64,000 nucleotides of DNA from the NCBI RefSeq assembly GCF_021535135.1, contig NZ_CP091036.1:4216001-4280000 (forward strand). The letters run 5' to 3'. The notes under the pieces are model-generated. The model was not told the DNA's origin. It worked only from the letters and a program-made list of their open reading frames with translations, and made no database searches. Made by a program: the position numbers and the translations under genes. Numbering within the stretch: position 1 is the first letter of the stretch; each line of letters begins with the position of its first letter. The DNA is from Antarcticibacterium sp. 1MA-6-2. GTDB lineage: Bacteria; Bacteroidota; Bacteroidia; Flavobacteriales; Flavobacteriaceae. Shown one piece after another: positions 20,680-29,629 of the stretch.

Positions 20680-20722
20680 TTTAGGATTATCTACTCTATT
20701 ATTCCTCACCCAAACACGTCGA

Positions 20723-21145
20723 TTAATTAAAATTCTCTACCTGCTCTTTTTGACGGAGTAAAAGATCGGTAATGGTTCGGGAAAGCTTTGTATTGTATAA
20801 AATAGTATAATATTTTGTAATATTTTCAATTTCAAAAGTCTGGCATTTTTCCAAAATGTGAGGACCATTAACTTTCTTTAAATATATCAGTTCTACAGTA
20901 TATGGTAAGGTAGAAGAAAAGATCCTTTTGACAATGTTTTTCATTTTTCCAAGAATTTCCTGATTTTGACACTGGACAAGTTCCTGCTCAATCAACTGCC
21001 TGGAAATCATCCTATCCCGTAGCAAAGGCCGTTGAAAATCAGTGTCTTCAATAGTGCTGTCATTTAAGATCTCTATGTACATGTTAATGAGATTACGATT
21101 AGATGCCTGTAAGCGTAAAATTTGGTAATATAGGTAGAAAGACAT
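20723..21145 (-). CDS. hypothetical protein, 140 residues
   Basis: I do not recognise a family. The protein is cytosolic in appearance, with a helical N-terminus (MSFYLYYQILRLQASNRNLIN), a charged middle and a C-terminal helix LSRTITDLLLRQKEQVENF; no signal or membrane segment. It stands alone between a terminator and a divergent regulator gene. The length and ordinary codon use support a real gene, but only moderately. Confidence 0.55.
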   Translation of the reverse strand: MSFYLYYQILRLQASNRNLINMYIEILNDSTIEDTDFQRPLLRDRMISRQLIEQELVQCQNQEILGKMKNIVKRIFSSTLPYTVELIYLKKVNGPHILEKCQTFEIENITKYYTILYNTKLSRTITDLLLRQKEQVENFN

Positions 21146-21353
21146 TGAAAAGATTAATTTTACTGAAATCTACCCCACAACCTAGAGCTAAAAACGTTTA
21201 ATATTGTTTTAACATAATATTAATAATTTTTATGTTGGTACACGTCGCTTTTACTATTATTAATTATAAGAACACATTTACCAGGTTTATTGAACGACCT
21301 TTGATTTAGCTAGATTAGTAAATATTTTTTCCCACACATCTTCGATTATACGT

Positions 21354-22109
21354 ATGAATAATAGACAGGCTATAGGTAGCAGGCTTAAAGAATTAAGAAA
21401 GAGAAACAAGTTTTCGCAACAACAGGTAGCCGAAAATCTTTTTATCTCTCAGGCTGCTTACTCCTTAATTGAAAATTCTCAAAATGGAGTAGTTGCCGAG
21501 CATATAATTAGCCTTAGTAATCTTTATGACGTCACTACAGACTTTATTTTAAAAGGAGATAAACACCTTATAAGAATTTCGCCTTATATGGGTTTTGTAC
21601 CTTATATAAAACTTGCAGCTCACGCGGGATTTATCAGGAATATGACTAAATCTCTTGCAGAAGAAGAGCGGGAATGGTATAGGATTCCAGGCTATAATCC
21701 TTCTCAGGATCATTATCTTTTTGAGGTTGAAGGGAGTAGTATGGTTCCTACTATTTTACCGGGCGATATAATAATATGCCAAAACCAGCCTAAAATAAAT
21801 TCTATTTTAGATGGATCTATAGTTTTAATTATTACAAAGGAGGCCCTTCTCGTAAAACGCTTCCGAAAAAGCAATATTGAGGATGAGTTCTTTTTTGATA
21901 ATGATAATCCCGAGGACAGTGAAATCCTTAGATTTTCAAGGTCCGAAATTCAGGAAATTATGATGGTGAGAGGCAAGATTACCAATGTATTAATTCCCCA
22001 TCATCAAATGGCTTCCAGTGGTAAAATACAGAGTCTGGAAGAATCTATCGAGTTCCTTAAAAAAGAACTTTTTGCAGTTCAAAAAAAGCTTCAGAAATTA
22101 GGGAAATAA
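21354..22109 (+). CDS. XRE-type regulator with S24 (LexA-like) domain
   Basis: The 251-residue protein has an N-terminal helix-turn-helix (SRLKELRKRNKFSQQQVAENLFISQAAYSLIE, residues 7-40). A S24-type domain follows, with the Ser region FEVEGSSMVPTILPGDIIIC near residues 124-143 and a candidate Lys in ALLVKRFRKS. A C-terminal coiled-coil (SLEESIEFLKKELFAVQKKLQKLGK) follows. Such proteins resemble CI/LexA repressors, but no obvious Ala-Gly cleavage site was found and there is no prophage nearby, so a host regulatory role is more likely. Its targets are unknown. Confidence 0.85.
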   Translation: MNNRQAIGSRLKELRKRNKFSQQQVAENLFISQAAYSLIENSQNGVVAEHIISLSNLYDVTTDFILKGDKHLIRISPYMGFVPYIKLAAHAGFIRNMTKSLAEEEREWYRIPGYNPSQDHYLFEVEGSSMVPTILPGDIIICQNQPKINSILDGSIVLIITKEALLVKRFRKSNIEDEFFFDNDNPEDSEILRFSRSEIQEIMMVRGKITNVLIPHHQMASSGKIQSLEESIEFLKKELFAVQKKLQKLGK

Positions 22110-22169
22110 GCTACTCCATTAGGAAGCTTTAGCAAAAATCCTTTTCTTTGCGGTTTAAAATTTCCATCG

Positions 22170-22745
22170 ATGAAGCTCTTTAAAAATCAATGGTCAAACA
22201 TTATAATTGCCGTAGTTATTCTGGTGCTCATCATACCCGGAACACGTAAGCCACTGCAAATATTTGCTAATAAAATCTTTTCTTTTAGTCCATCAGTCAC
22301 TTCAAAAGAGGATAGAGAATCTATAGCAGGTTATGATTGGGCTTTAGAAAAAAACAACAGGGATCGTCTGGATTTTTCGGAATATAATGGAGAGGTCATT
22401 TTGGTTAATTTCTGGGCTACCTGGTGCCCTCCCTGTATTGCAGAAATGCCAAGCTTCCAGGAACTATACAATGATTACGGAGACAAAATAAATTTCCTGT
22501 TTGTTTCTTCTGAAGATCACCAAACAGTGAGAGGATACCTAAACCGAAAGAATTTTACTCTACCCGCCTACAGGCCACTATCTGAAGCCCCACAACCATT
22601 AAATGGAAATACTTTACCAACCACCTACCTTATAGATCAACAGGGGAACATAGTAATTCAAAAAGTGGGAGCGGCGGACTGGAATAGTGAGAGTGTGCGC
22701 AATACTATAGATAAATTACTTCAACAACCTGTAACTCTTCGCTAA
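22170..22745 (+). CDS. TlpA-like membrane-anchored thioredoxin
   Basis: The 191-residue protein has an N-terminal membrane segment (WSNIIIAVVILVLIIPG) and a periplasmic thioredoxin domain. Its motif FWATWCPPCIAEMPSFQELY (redox Cys pair near residues 93 and 96) and cis-Pro region LPTTYLIDQQGNIV are those of TlpA/ResA proteins, which reduce disulfides in the periplasm. The target is unknown; no cytochrome-maturation genes are adjacent. Its stop overlaps the convergent crtY end by 4 bases. Confidence 0.9.
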   Translation: MKLFKNQWSNIIIAVVILVLIIPGTRKPLQIFANKIFSFSPSVTSKEDRESIAGYDWALEKNNRDRLDFSEYNGEVILVNFWATWCPPCIAEMPSFQELYNDYGDKINFLFVSSEDHQTVRGYLNRKNFTLPAYRPLSEAPQPLNGNTLPTTYLIDQQGNIVIQKVGAADWNSESVRNTIDKLLQQPVTLR

Positions 22746-23878
22746 GTTATTTTTCTGAAAAAAGAATATATAAACTGAGGATGGAAAAGAGAGAACATAA
22801 TTTTAAGTTCTTCTTTTAGATCTGATTCTTCATCCAGATACCTAAAGATTTCCTGAGGAGAATTCCGGCTGTAAAATTTGGTGAAGATTTGTTCTCCCAG
22901 CTCGTTATTTCGGGAAAGAACATCCAGAAATATGGAATCATAAATTCTGGAGCGCTCGTTTATTAAATTTTCGGCAGGATCTTTACCTTCCTTTATGTTT
23001 TGAATAAGCTTTATGACTTTTGTTTCACAGCTTTTAAAAGAATAGCCTGTAGATCCTTTCACCCAGGAACCTCCCGTGCCTATTTTGGTGATTTTTGCTG
23101 TACTTTCTTTATGAAAAGGATAATCGGTCATAGGAATCACTCCTTTCTCGGTTTCCGAAATACTGTAATCATTAATGTTTAGAACCTCCCGCAAATATTT
23201 TTCCAGGTGCTCATCATAAGTCTCTTCTCTGGTCAAATAAGGGGTGAAAAAAGTAAATTCTATTAAAGCTTTCTTTTCAGTTATGGGGAGAACGTAGGTA
23301 AAACTGGTACTGTTCTTATATTTGACCTTGAAATCCATCATAGTAAATGCTGCCGGATCAAACTGTGGAGTTTCAGTCTCCACCATCCAGCCTTTAAAAT
23401 GTTGAAATAGGGTAGTTGTGTTGGGAGCTTCAGCGTAATTAGCGGTTACACGACTGTCAAAAATATGTAATGCGTTATAAGAATGGCTTTCTCCATATGC
23501 CATTGTTGCTGCTTTATCAATATCAGAGATTTTATCTTTTATAAATTTTATGTTTGGAGAATCCTCTAGCTGTGATTTCACATAATCATAAAAATCTATT
23601 GATCTCAGCATTTTATAGGAATAGGGAGAAAGAGAGAGATCTATATTTTTTTCAGAAGAAATAAAATATCCCTGCTTCCAGCTTTTTATAATAATGCCAT
23701 CCCATTCACTCTTTCCCTTTTCCCAAAAACACCAGGTTTTATCATTGAAGTTTTTTTCTGAAGGTTCTATGATAGCAAGGGATCTCTGTTCAAAAAATCT
23801 ATCCCTTCCAATATGTAATGCTAATTGCAATCCAGCAAGTCCACCTCCTATGATGATATAATCATAATATTTTTGCAT
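22742..23878 (-). CDS. crtY: lycopene beta-cyclase
   Basis: CrtY cyclises both ends of lycopene to give beta-carotene. The 378-residue flavoprotein opens with the dinucleotide-binding motif DYIIIGGGLAGLQLALHI, followed by NDKTWCFWEKG, the conserved block of bacterial lycopene cyclases, and late GTGGSWVKGSTGYSF. It is the last gene of a tightly packed operon regulator-crtI-crtB-crtZ-crtY, 15 bases after crtZ, so the final product is predicted to be zeaxanthin. Confidence 0.92.
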   Translation of the reverse strand: MQKYYDYIIIGGGLAGLQLALHIGRDRFFEQRSLAIIEPSEKNFNDKTWCFWEKGKSEWDGIIIKSWKQGYFISSEKNIDLSLSPYSYKMLRSIDFYDYVKSQLEDSPNIKFIKDKISDIDKAATMAYGESHSYNALHIFDSRVTANYAEAPNTTTLFQHFKGWMVETETPQFDPAAFTMMDFKVKYKNSTSFTYVLPITEKKALIEFTFFTPYLTREETYDEHLEKYLREVLNINDYSISETEKGVIPMTDYPFHKESTAKITKIGTGGSWVKGSTGYSFKSCETKVIKLIQNIKEGKDPAENLINERSRIYDSIFLDVLSRNNELGEQIFTKFYSRNSPQEIFRYLDEESDLKEELKIMFSLFHPQFIYSFFRKIT

Positions 23879-23893
23879 AGGAAGAGCTATATT

Positions 23894-24343
23894 TTACTTT
23901 CTGAAATATTTCATAGGCACCCAAAGCATTCCAAAACATTCTCCATCTTCTTTTCCCAGGTGTTTGTGATGCATTTTATGTGCGCGCCTCACACCTTTAG
24001 CATACCTGTTATTGGCATTTCTAAATATCTTAAACCGCTGATGAATAAAAATATCGTGCACGGTAAAATAGGCAATTCCATAAGCCAGAATTCCTGCACC
24101 AATAGGCAAGGCATACCAAATACCTTCATTTTGCCACAATAGGAAAAAGATTATACTTATAACAGCATAAAAAACGAAGAAGAGGTCATTTCTCTCCCAC
24201 CAGCTGTCGTGATCTTTTTTGTGATGATCGCTATGCAATTTCCACAAAAATCCGTGCATAACATATTTATGCGTAAACCACGCCATGCCTTCCATTCCAA
24301 GGAAAGTTCCAATAAAAACAAGTATCCAAAGTACAATTTCCAT
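23894..24343 (-). CDS. crtZ: beta-carotene hydroxylase
   Basis: CrtZ adds hydroxyls at C3 of both beta-ionone rings, turning beta-carotene into zeaxanthin. The 149-residue integral membrane protein has the di-iron His clusters of this family: HKYVMHGFLWKLHSDHH (residues 26-42), HDIFIHQRF, and RRAHKMHHKHLG. Start and upstream crtB stop overlap as TAATG, indicating translational coupling. Confidence 0.92.
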   Translation of the reverse strand: MEIVLWILVFIGTFLGMEGMAWFTHKYVMHGFLWKLHSDHHKKDHDSWWERNDLFFVFYAVISIIFFLLWQNEGIWYALPIGAGILAYGIAYFTVHDIFIHQRFKIFRNANNRYAKGVRRAHKMHHKHLGKEDGECFGMLWVPMKYFRK

Positions 24344-25182
24344 TATAAAAGATTTAATCTACAAAAGATATATGATCTTGCAAGGAGTCCGGCCTTTTGA
24401 TAATTGGGAACACTTATGCGCCTGCTTTTGATCTCCAGGGAGGGAACATCTTTAAGTTTCTTCAATAGTTTACTATAATAAACATACGCAGTGTAAACTC
24501 CAAACTTTGCCTCCACAGGTAACTTAGAAATTCCTTTCAGGCCTGCCTCAAAATCGGCCTCAATTTCAGCAATTATTCTTTGCTTATTTAATTCGTCCAG
24601 GGAGTGAAGGTTAGTGCCCGGGAAATAGCTTCTGTTTAAATCCTCCAAATCATCTTTAAGATCTCTTAAAAAATTCACTTTTTGAAAAGCCGAACCCAGG
24701 CTCATCGCCGATTCCCGCAACTCGTTATATTTTGTTTGATCTCCTTTTACGAAAACTCTTAAACACATCAATCCTACCACATCTGCGCTGCCGTAAATAT
24801 ACTCCTTATATTCTTTAGTGGTAAGATAAGTAGACTTGTAAAGATCCATTTTCATACTTTTTAAGAAGGCACAATAAAGACTTTTCTCAATGCCATACCT
24901 ATGAACAGTTTCCTGAAAAGAGTTGAGGATGGGGTTAAGACTTATTTTATTCTCAATGGCTTTGTACAAATCTTCTGTAAATTCTTCTAATAGAGTTTCT
25001 TTATCAAATTCATGGAAAGAGTCAACTATTTCATCAGCAAGTCGTACGAATCCGTATATATTGTAAATATCCTGCCTTATTGAAGGAGCAAGCATTTTTG
25101 TAGCAAGTGAGAAGGATGTACTGTAAGCATGAGTTACAGCTTTACTACAGGTGCCGGAAACGGTGTCAAAAATGGATTTCAT
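24343..25182 (-). CDS. crtB: phytoene synthase
   Basis: CrtB condenses two geranylgeranyl diphosphates to phytoene. The 279-residue protein has both Mg-diphosphate-binding motifs: VRLADEIVDSFHEFD near residues 46-60 and FQKVNFLRDLKDDLEDL near 168-184, plus YIYGSADVVGLMCLRVFV. Its start overlaps the crtI stop by 4 bases (ATGA). Confidence 0.93.
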   Translation of the reverse strand: MKSIFDTVSGTCSKAVTHAYSTSFSLATKMLAPSIRQDIYNIYGFVRLADEIVDSFHEFDKETLLEEFTEDLYKAIENKISLNPILNSFQETVHRYGIEKSLYCAFLKSMKMDLYKSTYLTTKEYKEYIYGSADVVGLMCLRVFVKGDQTKYNELRESAMSLGSAFQKVNFLRDLKDDLEDLNRSYFPGTNLHSLDELNKQRIIAEIEADFEAGLKGISKLPVEAKFGVYTAYVYYSKLLKKLKDVPSLEIKSRRISVPNYQKAGLLARSYIFCRLNLL

Positions 25183-26645
25183 ATACTATATTCTTTTTGT
25201 ACAAGGCCGGAAACAAGTTTGCCGGAAATTAGAGAAGGGGGAACTCCGGGACCGGGTACTGTAAGTTGTCCTGTGAAGAACAGGCCATTGACTTTTTTAC
25301 TTTTTAATTTGGGTCTAAGAAATGCTGTTTGTAAAAGGGTATTTGCCATTCCATAGGCATTTCCCAGGTAGCTATTATAATCTTTTACAAAGTCATTGAC
25401 ACAAAAGGAATCTTTAAACAAGATACTGCTTTTTACTTCCTGATGTGTTAATTTTTCAAACCGTGTTATGATTTTGTCAAAGTATTCTTCCCTTAATTGG
25501 GGCGTATCATTTAAACCCGGTGCTATAGGAATAAGAAAAAATCCATTTTCACAGTTAGCAGGTGCAGTGCCCTTATCGGTTACAGAGGTGAAGTTGGCAT
25601 AGAAGAGAGGTTCATCAGGCCATCGAGGGTCATCGTAAATTTCTCTGGCATGAGCGTCAAAATCTACATCAAAAAACAGGTTGTGGTGCTCAATATTTTT
25701 CAGCTTTTTATTAAAACCCACATAAAACAGGAGGGAAGAAGGTGCATATGTTTTTTTTGCCCAATAATTTTCAGAATACTGCCTGTGTTCCAAATCCAGT
25801 AAGGTTTCACTATGGTGATAATCAGCCCCGCTAACTACTACCTCTGTTGGCATGATTTTGCCGTTAATTTGAAGGGAAGTAACACTTCCTTCCTCAACCT
25901 TTATCTTTTCTATTGTAGCATTGGTTTGAAACTTCACCCCCAGAGACAGCGCGAGCGACTCCATTCCTTCAATTACCTTATACATTCCGCCAATGGGATG
26001 CCAGGTGCCAAGGCCAAAATCGGCATAATTCATAAAACTGTAAAAAGAGGGAGTATCACTGGGTTTTGCACCCAGGAACAGGACAGGAAATTCCAGGATT
26101 TGAATAAGCCTTTCATCATTAAATTCTTTTCGCACATCCCTGGAAATTGTACTAAAAAATTGCCCTATCCTTTTTATAGTTGCTAGTGTAACAAGTTCAA
26201 CAGGGGAGACTCCCGGGCGATACACCAAATCTTTTATAGCAATTTCATAATTGTTCCTGGCGCTGGCTATAAAATTTTTGAGTTTTTCGGCACTTCCGGC
26301 TTCTTCTTTTTCAAAAGTTTTGTAGATTTTCTCCAGAGTATCACCAATACTAATTGAGCTATCAGGCCCAAATACAACCTGATATGCCGGATCTAATTTT
26401 TTGAGATTATAATAATCTGAAGTTGACTTACCAAAATCTGCAAAAAAACGTTCAAAGACATCGGGCATCCAATACCAGGAAGGTCCCATATCGAAGCTGA
26501 AGCCTTCCCTCTTATATTGCCGGGCTCTTCCCCCAATTTGCTCGTTTTTCTCGTATACAGTAACTGCATATCCCTCTTTTGCGAGATAGCAGGAAGCTGC
26601 CAAAGATGCAAATCCTGATCCTATGACGCTAACCCGGGTTTTCAT
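25179..26645 (-). CDS. crtI: phytoene desaturase
   Basis: CrtI introduces four double bonds into phytoene to give lycopene. The 488-residue flavoprotein opens VIGSGFASLAASCYLAKEGY (dinucleotide-binding) with GGRARQYKREGFSFDMGPSWYWMPD. It ends with the family signature FFTGQLTVPGPGVPPSLISG. It overlaps the regulator gene upstream and crtB downstream by 4 bases each. Confidence 0.94.
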   Translation of the reverse strand: MKTRVSVIGSGFASLAASCYLAKEGYAVTVYEKNEQIGGRARQYKREGFSFDMGPSWYWMPDVFERFFADFGKSTSDYYNLKKLDPAYQVVFGPDSSISIGDTLEKIYKTFEKEEAGSAEKLKNFIASARNNYEIAIKDLVYRPGVSPVELVTLATIKRIGQFFSTISRDVRKEFNDERLIQILEFPVLFLGAKPSDTPSFYSFMNYADFGLGTWHPIGGMYKVIEGMESLALSLGVKFQTNATIEKIKVEEGSVTSLQINGKIMPTEVVVSGADYHHSETLLDLEHRQYSENYWAKKTYAPSSLLFYVGFNKKLKNIEHHNLFFDVDFDAHAREIYDDPRWPDEPLFYANFTSVTDKGTAPANCENGFFLIPIAPGLNDTPQLREEYFDKIITRFEKLTHQEVKSSILFKDSFCVNDFVKDYNSYLGNAYGMANTLLQTAFLRPKLKSKKVNGLFFTGQLTVPGPGVPPSLISGKLVSGLVQKEYSI

Positions 26646-27547
26646 TCCAATTCATTAGTAAATTCGGTGATAGACTTGTATATTTTAATATATTCAGGTT
26701 GATTAGAAGGATCAAGGTTTTGTATTTTAGCTCCAAACAGGTTTAATTTTCTAATCTTATCGGTACATAGTTCTGTTTTAAATTCGGTTATAAACTCATC
26801 TATGTCCCTTGGAGTAATTGTAAGATAGCTTATAAACGCAGGATCCGGATGAATTTCCAGGATGTACCTCATTTCCTTTAGTGGCATACTTGGCCCAAGG
26901 AAAATGGTCTTTCTGCCACTTAGAAGAAGTTCATAATTTATATATAGAAGACCCAGATCATGAATTTCATTTTCAGGTAAAAAAAGAACATAAAGCTTCT
27001 CATCTGTATACTGTATGTTTTCCTTTAATAAAGCTATGTTGAAATAAAGCTTATGCTTGATAAGATCTACTATGAAATGCTCATGAACAGGATTTAAAGT
27101 ATCTGTTTGCCATAAAAGACCTACTTCTTCCAGGAGAGGAAGAAATATTTCATGAAATATCTGGCGGAAGGTTTTGGTCTCCAGTAGCTTATTATAGGTT
27201 TTGCTGAATAATGATTCATCAAAGTTGATCATAGCAACTTTAAATGAATTAATGGCGCGATTTTGAAGACTTGCAGTGGCCGCAACATTTTTTACCATAC
27301 TGGAAATTTCTTCATCACTAAGTTTAGCAATTCGTGAAATTTTATATCCATGTTCATTTAGAAAAGTAACATTCAGGATTTTTTGAAGATTACTAATGTC
27401 GTAGGTCCTAATGTTTGTATCAGTTCTCTCTGGTGTAAGAATATTATATCTCTTTTCCCATATCCTAATCGTATGGGCTTTGATACCGCTAAGGTGTTCA
27501 AGGTCTTTAATACTGAAATTTTGTTTAATATGTTCCATAGTCTCCAA
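26642..27547 (-). CDS. MerR-type regulator with cobalamin-binding domain (CarH/LitR-like)
   Basis: The 301-residue protein has a MerR DNA-binding head (FSIKDLEHLSGIKAHTIRIWEKRY, residues 11-34). The C-terminal part carries the B12-photoreceptor signature: Trp146, nine residues, then Glu156-His157 (the Wx9EH motif), and ENEIHDLG with His196 as the likely lower axial ligand (ExHxxG), leading into a Rossmann-like fold. In CarH proteins this domain binds adenosylcobalamin and releases DNA in light. Residue 147 is Gln, where Thermus CarH has the His that binds cobalt after photolysis, so light chemistry is not assured. It leads the crt operon and very probably controls it. Confidence 0.85.
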   Translation of the reverse strand: METMEHIKQNFSIKDLEHLSGIKAHTIRIWEKRYNILTPERTDTNIRTYDISNLQKILNVTFLNEHGYKISRIAKLSDEEISSMVKNVAATASLQNRAINSFKVAMINFDESLFSKTYNKLLETKTFRQIFHEIFLPLLEEVGLLWQTDTLNPVHEHFIVDLIKHKLYFNIALLKENIQYTDEKLYVLFLPENEIHDLGLLYINYELLLSGRKTIFLGPSMPLKEMRYILEIHPDPAFISYLTITPRDIDEFITEFKTELCTDKIRKLNLFGAKIQNLDPSNQPEYIKIYKSITEFTNELE

Positions 27548-27552
27548 AAATG

Positions 27553-27572
27553 CTAAACAAATCTAAACAAAT
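27553..27572. promoter_or_regulatory. tandem 10-bp direct repeat, candidate operator of the crt regulator
   Basis: Two exact copies of ctaaacaaat abut each other just upstream of the regulator start; a related ttaaacaaaa lies at 27627-27636. On the minus strand the repeat contains TAGATTTG, a match to the -7 promoter consensus, so a bound regulator would cover the promoter. CarH-type proteins bind direct repeats of about 11 bases. Confidence 0.55.
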
Positions 27573-27746
27573 TGTATTCGATGTTGATTTAGGAAATGTT
27601 AAATGTTTAATATAATCTGAAAATATTTAAACAAAAAATATTTTATGGCTTTGGAGAACGTAAGTAAAAATAATCTATATTAGCTGATCCCCAGTATATT
27701 ACCTACTTAATCTAGCTTCGTCTTTGTCTTAACTTTAGAGATCATT

Positions 27747-28751
27747 ATGAAAAAAAGGATTAAAAGAGCGTTTTTACTAATTTTTAGTATGCTCCTGTTG
27801 ATTGTGCTCGTTGTAATAATTTACGTTTCAACCATGTTGCCCAATGTAGGGGAGCCGGAGGACATTATTATAGAAGTTACTCCGGAAAGGGTGGAGCGGG
27901 GCAGTTATCTGGCAAACAATGTAACGGTTTGTATGGATTGTCACATAGGAAGAGACTGGAGTTATTTTTCATGGCCAATCATAAAAGGTACTGAAGGACA
28001 GGGAGGGGAAATATTTGATCAGTCTATGGGCTTCCCAGGTAAATTTGTGTCAAGGAATATCACTCCTGTTAATCTAGGGGAGTGGACAGATGGGGAGCTA
28101 CTAAGGGCAATTACAACTGGAGTTAGCAGGAATAATAAACCTATTTTTCCTGTAATGCCACACGCTAATTATGGATCGATGGATAAAGAAGATATTAAAG
28201 ATATAATCGCTTATATAAGAACTCTTGAGCCAATTGATCATCAGCCTGAACTCTCAAGATCTGAATTTCCTATGAGCCTTATATTAAACACAGTTCCAAA
28301 AAAGGCTAATTTTGGAACACGACCACCAAAGACGGAAACCCTTAAATATGGGAAGCACCTTGTGAATGCTGCAGCTTGTGTAGAATGTCATACCCAAAAA
28401 GTGAATGGGCAGGTAGAAGGAGAATTATTTGTTTACGGATTTGAATTCAAATTCCCTGATGGAGCTATATTGAGGTCGGCCAATATTACTCCGCACGAAA
28501 CGGGGATTGGCACCTGGACCAAAGAACTCTTTGTTGCACGTTTTAAAGCTTATTCTGATTCTTCGTATATCCCGAATAAAGTTAAGCCGGGGGAGTTTCA
28601 AACTGTGACGCCCTGGATGTTTTATGGTGAAATGACTGAAGAAGATCTGGGTGCAATCTATGAATATTTGCAAAATTTGAAACCAGTAAATCAGGTGGTA
28701 AGTGTATTTGAACCTGCTAATAAATTGCAGAAGAAAAGCAAAAAAGGATAG
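27747..28751 (+). CDS. membrane-anchored dihaem cytochrome c
   Basis: The 334-residue protein has an N-terminal membrane anchor (residues 8-30) and two cytochrome c modules with haem sites CMDCH (near residue 62) and CVECH (near residue 212). Candidate axial Met residues lie in FPVMPHANYG and VTPWMFYG. The repeated architecture resembles gluconate or alcohol dehydrogenase-type cytochrome subunits, but no dehydrogenase gene is adjacent, so the electron donor is unknown. It is transcribed divergently from the crt regulator. Confidence 0.88.
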   Translation: MKKRIKRAFLLIFSMLLLIVLVVIIYVSTMLPNVGEPEDIIIEVTPERVERGSYLANNVTVCMDCHIGRDWSYFSWPIIKGTEGQGGEIFDQSMGFPGKFVSRNITPVNLGEWTDGELLRAITTGVSRNNKPIFPVMPHANYGSMDKEDIKDIIAYIRTLEPIDHQPELSRSEFPMSLILNTVPKKANFGTRPPKTETLKYGKHLVNAAACVECHTQKVNGQVEGELFVYGFEFKFPDGAILRSANITPHETGIGTWTKELFVARFKAYSDSSYIPNKVKPGEFQTVTPWMFYGEMTEEDLGAIYEYLQNLKPVNQVVSVFEPANKLQKKSKKG

Positions 28752-28829
28752 AGAGAATAGCTTTGGAGTTTTAAAATACCTCTGCCATTTTTGTTTTTTA
28801 ATAAAAGAGGAGGAGAAAAGTAATAGTTG

Positions 28830-28913
28830 TACCCGGAGCGGGACTTGAACCCGCACGCCCTAATGGACACATGGCCCTCAACCATGCCTGTCTACCAATT
28901 CCAGCACCCGGGC
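28830..28913 (-). tRNA. tRNA-Leu (GAG)
   Basis: The minus strand folds as a long-variable-arm tRNA: acceptor gcccggg with tccgggt, anticodon loop TTGAGGG giving GAG, and T arm gcgggttcaagtcccgc. CCA is not encoded. The length of 84 bases fits tRNA-Leu. Confidence 0.93.
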
Positions 28914-29025
28914 AAAAGTTTAGAAAATCTAAAGGGCTGTATTTTAAAATCAGCAATTGCTAAAAGAACGTCGGAAGAAAAATTATCTTCCTTAAAACTT
29001 ATTCCGGAATACCGGAATATTCTGT

Positions 29026-29187
29026 GATCTGGCTGGGCTTACCTCGTTTCCGCTACGCTTCACTCAGGACAGGCTTCTCGCCAACAAAAATTATTCTAAA
29101 TTTTGTGATCTGGCTGGGGCTTCCTTCGGTTTCGCTACGCTTCACTCAGGACAGTTTTCTCGCCAACAAAAATTATTCTAAATTTTG
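29026..29187. repeat. two tandem ~80-base units bearing tRNA-Lys 3' fragments
   Basis: Each unit begins gtgatctggctggg, the 3' end of the adjacent tRNA-Lys in + orientation, and continues with a shared body containing ttcgctacgcttcactcagg and an AT-rich tail gccaacaaaaattattctaa. The second unit runs straight into the full tRNA-Lys at 29188. They look like duplications of a tRNA-end plus spacer element. Confidence 0.75.
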
Positions 29188-29260
29188 TGATCTGGCTGGG
29201 GCTCGAACCCAGGACCCTCTCCTTAAAAGGGAGATGCTCTACCAACTGAGCTACCAAATC
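29188..29260 (-). tRNA. tRNA-Lys (TTT), copy 1
   Basis: Acceptor gatttgg pairs with ccagatc, the anticodon loop is cttttaa (anticodon TTT), and the T arm is ctgggttcgagccccag. 73 bases, no encoded CCA. The mature sequence is identical to the copy at 29436-29508. Confidence 0.95.
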
Positions 29261-29348
29261 TAATTTTATAGTTGAAAAAATTTGAAGGTGTAAGAGCAAT
29301 AACTCCTCCCGCAAAAATATTTCAGCTAAAATAAAATGAACATTTTCA

Positions 29349-29435
29349 GTTTGTGATCTCGCTAGGGCTTCCTTCGGTTTCGCTACGCTTCACTCAGGAA
29401 AGGCTTCTCGCCCAACAAAATCATTCTAAACTTTG
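29349..29435. repeat. third copy of the tRNA-Lys-end repeat unit
   Basis: It begins gtgatctcgctagggctt (a diverged tRNA-Lys 3' tip) followed by the same body as the units at 29026-29187, and abuts the second tRNA-Lys. Confidence 0.7.
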
Positions 29436-29508
29436 TGATCTGGCTGGGGCTCGAACCCAGGACCCTCTCCTTAAAAGGGAGATGCTCTACCAACTGAGCT
29501 ACCAAATC
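29436..29508 (-). tRNA. tRNA-Lys (TTT), copy 2
   Basis: Same sequence and fold as the copy at 29188-29260. The two genes are separated by an AT-rich spacer and one repeat unit. Confidence 0.95.
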
Positions 29509-29629
29509 GGGTAGTGCATTATTTCTCAAATGCGGGTGCAAATATACTATCATTAATTTATTTTTCAAGAGGAAATTGGTATAAATTTGCTTTTGTTTCA
29601 AATTAAAATATAAAACCCTCTTTATCAGT

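Noticed and set aside
21354..22109. Prophage CI repressor
   Set aside because: No phage structural, integrase or lysis genes nearby, and no clear self-cleavage site.
29026..29508. CRISPR-like array
   Set aside because: Only three units, with tRNA fragments in them, no unique spacers of constant length and no cas genes.
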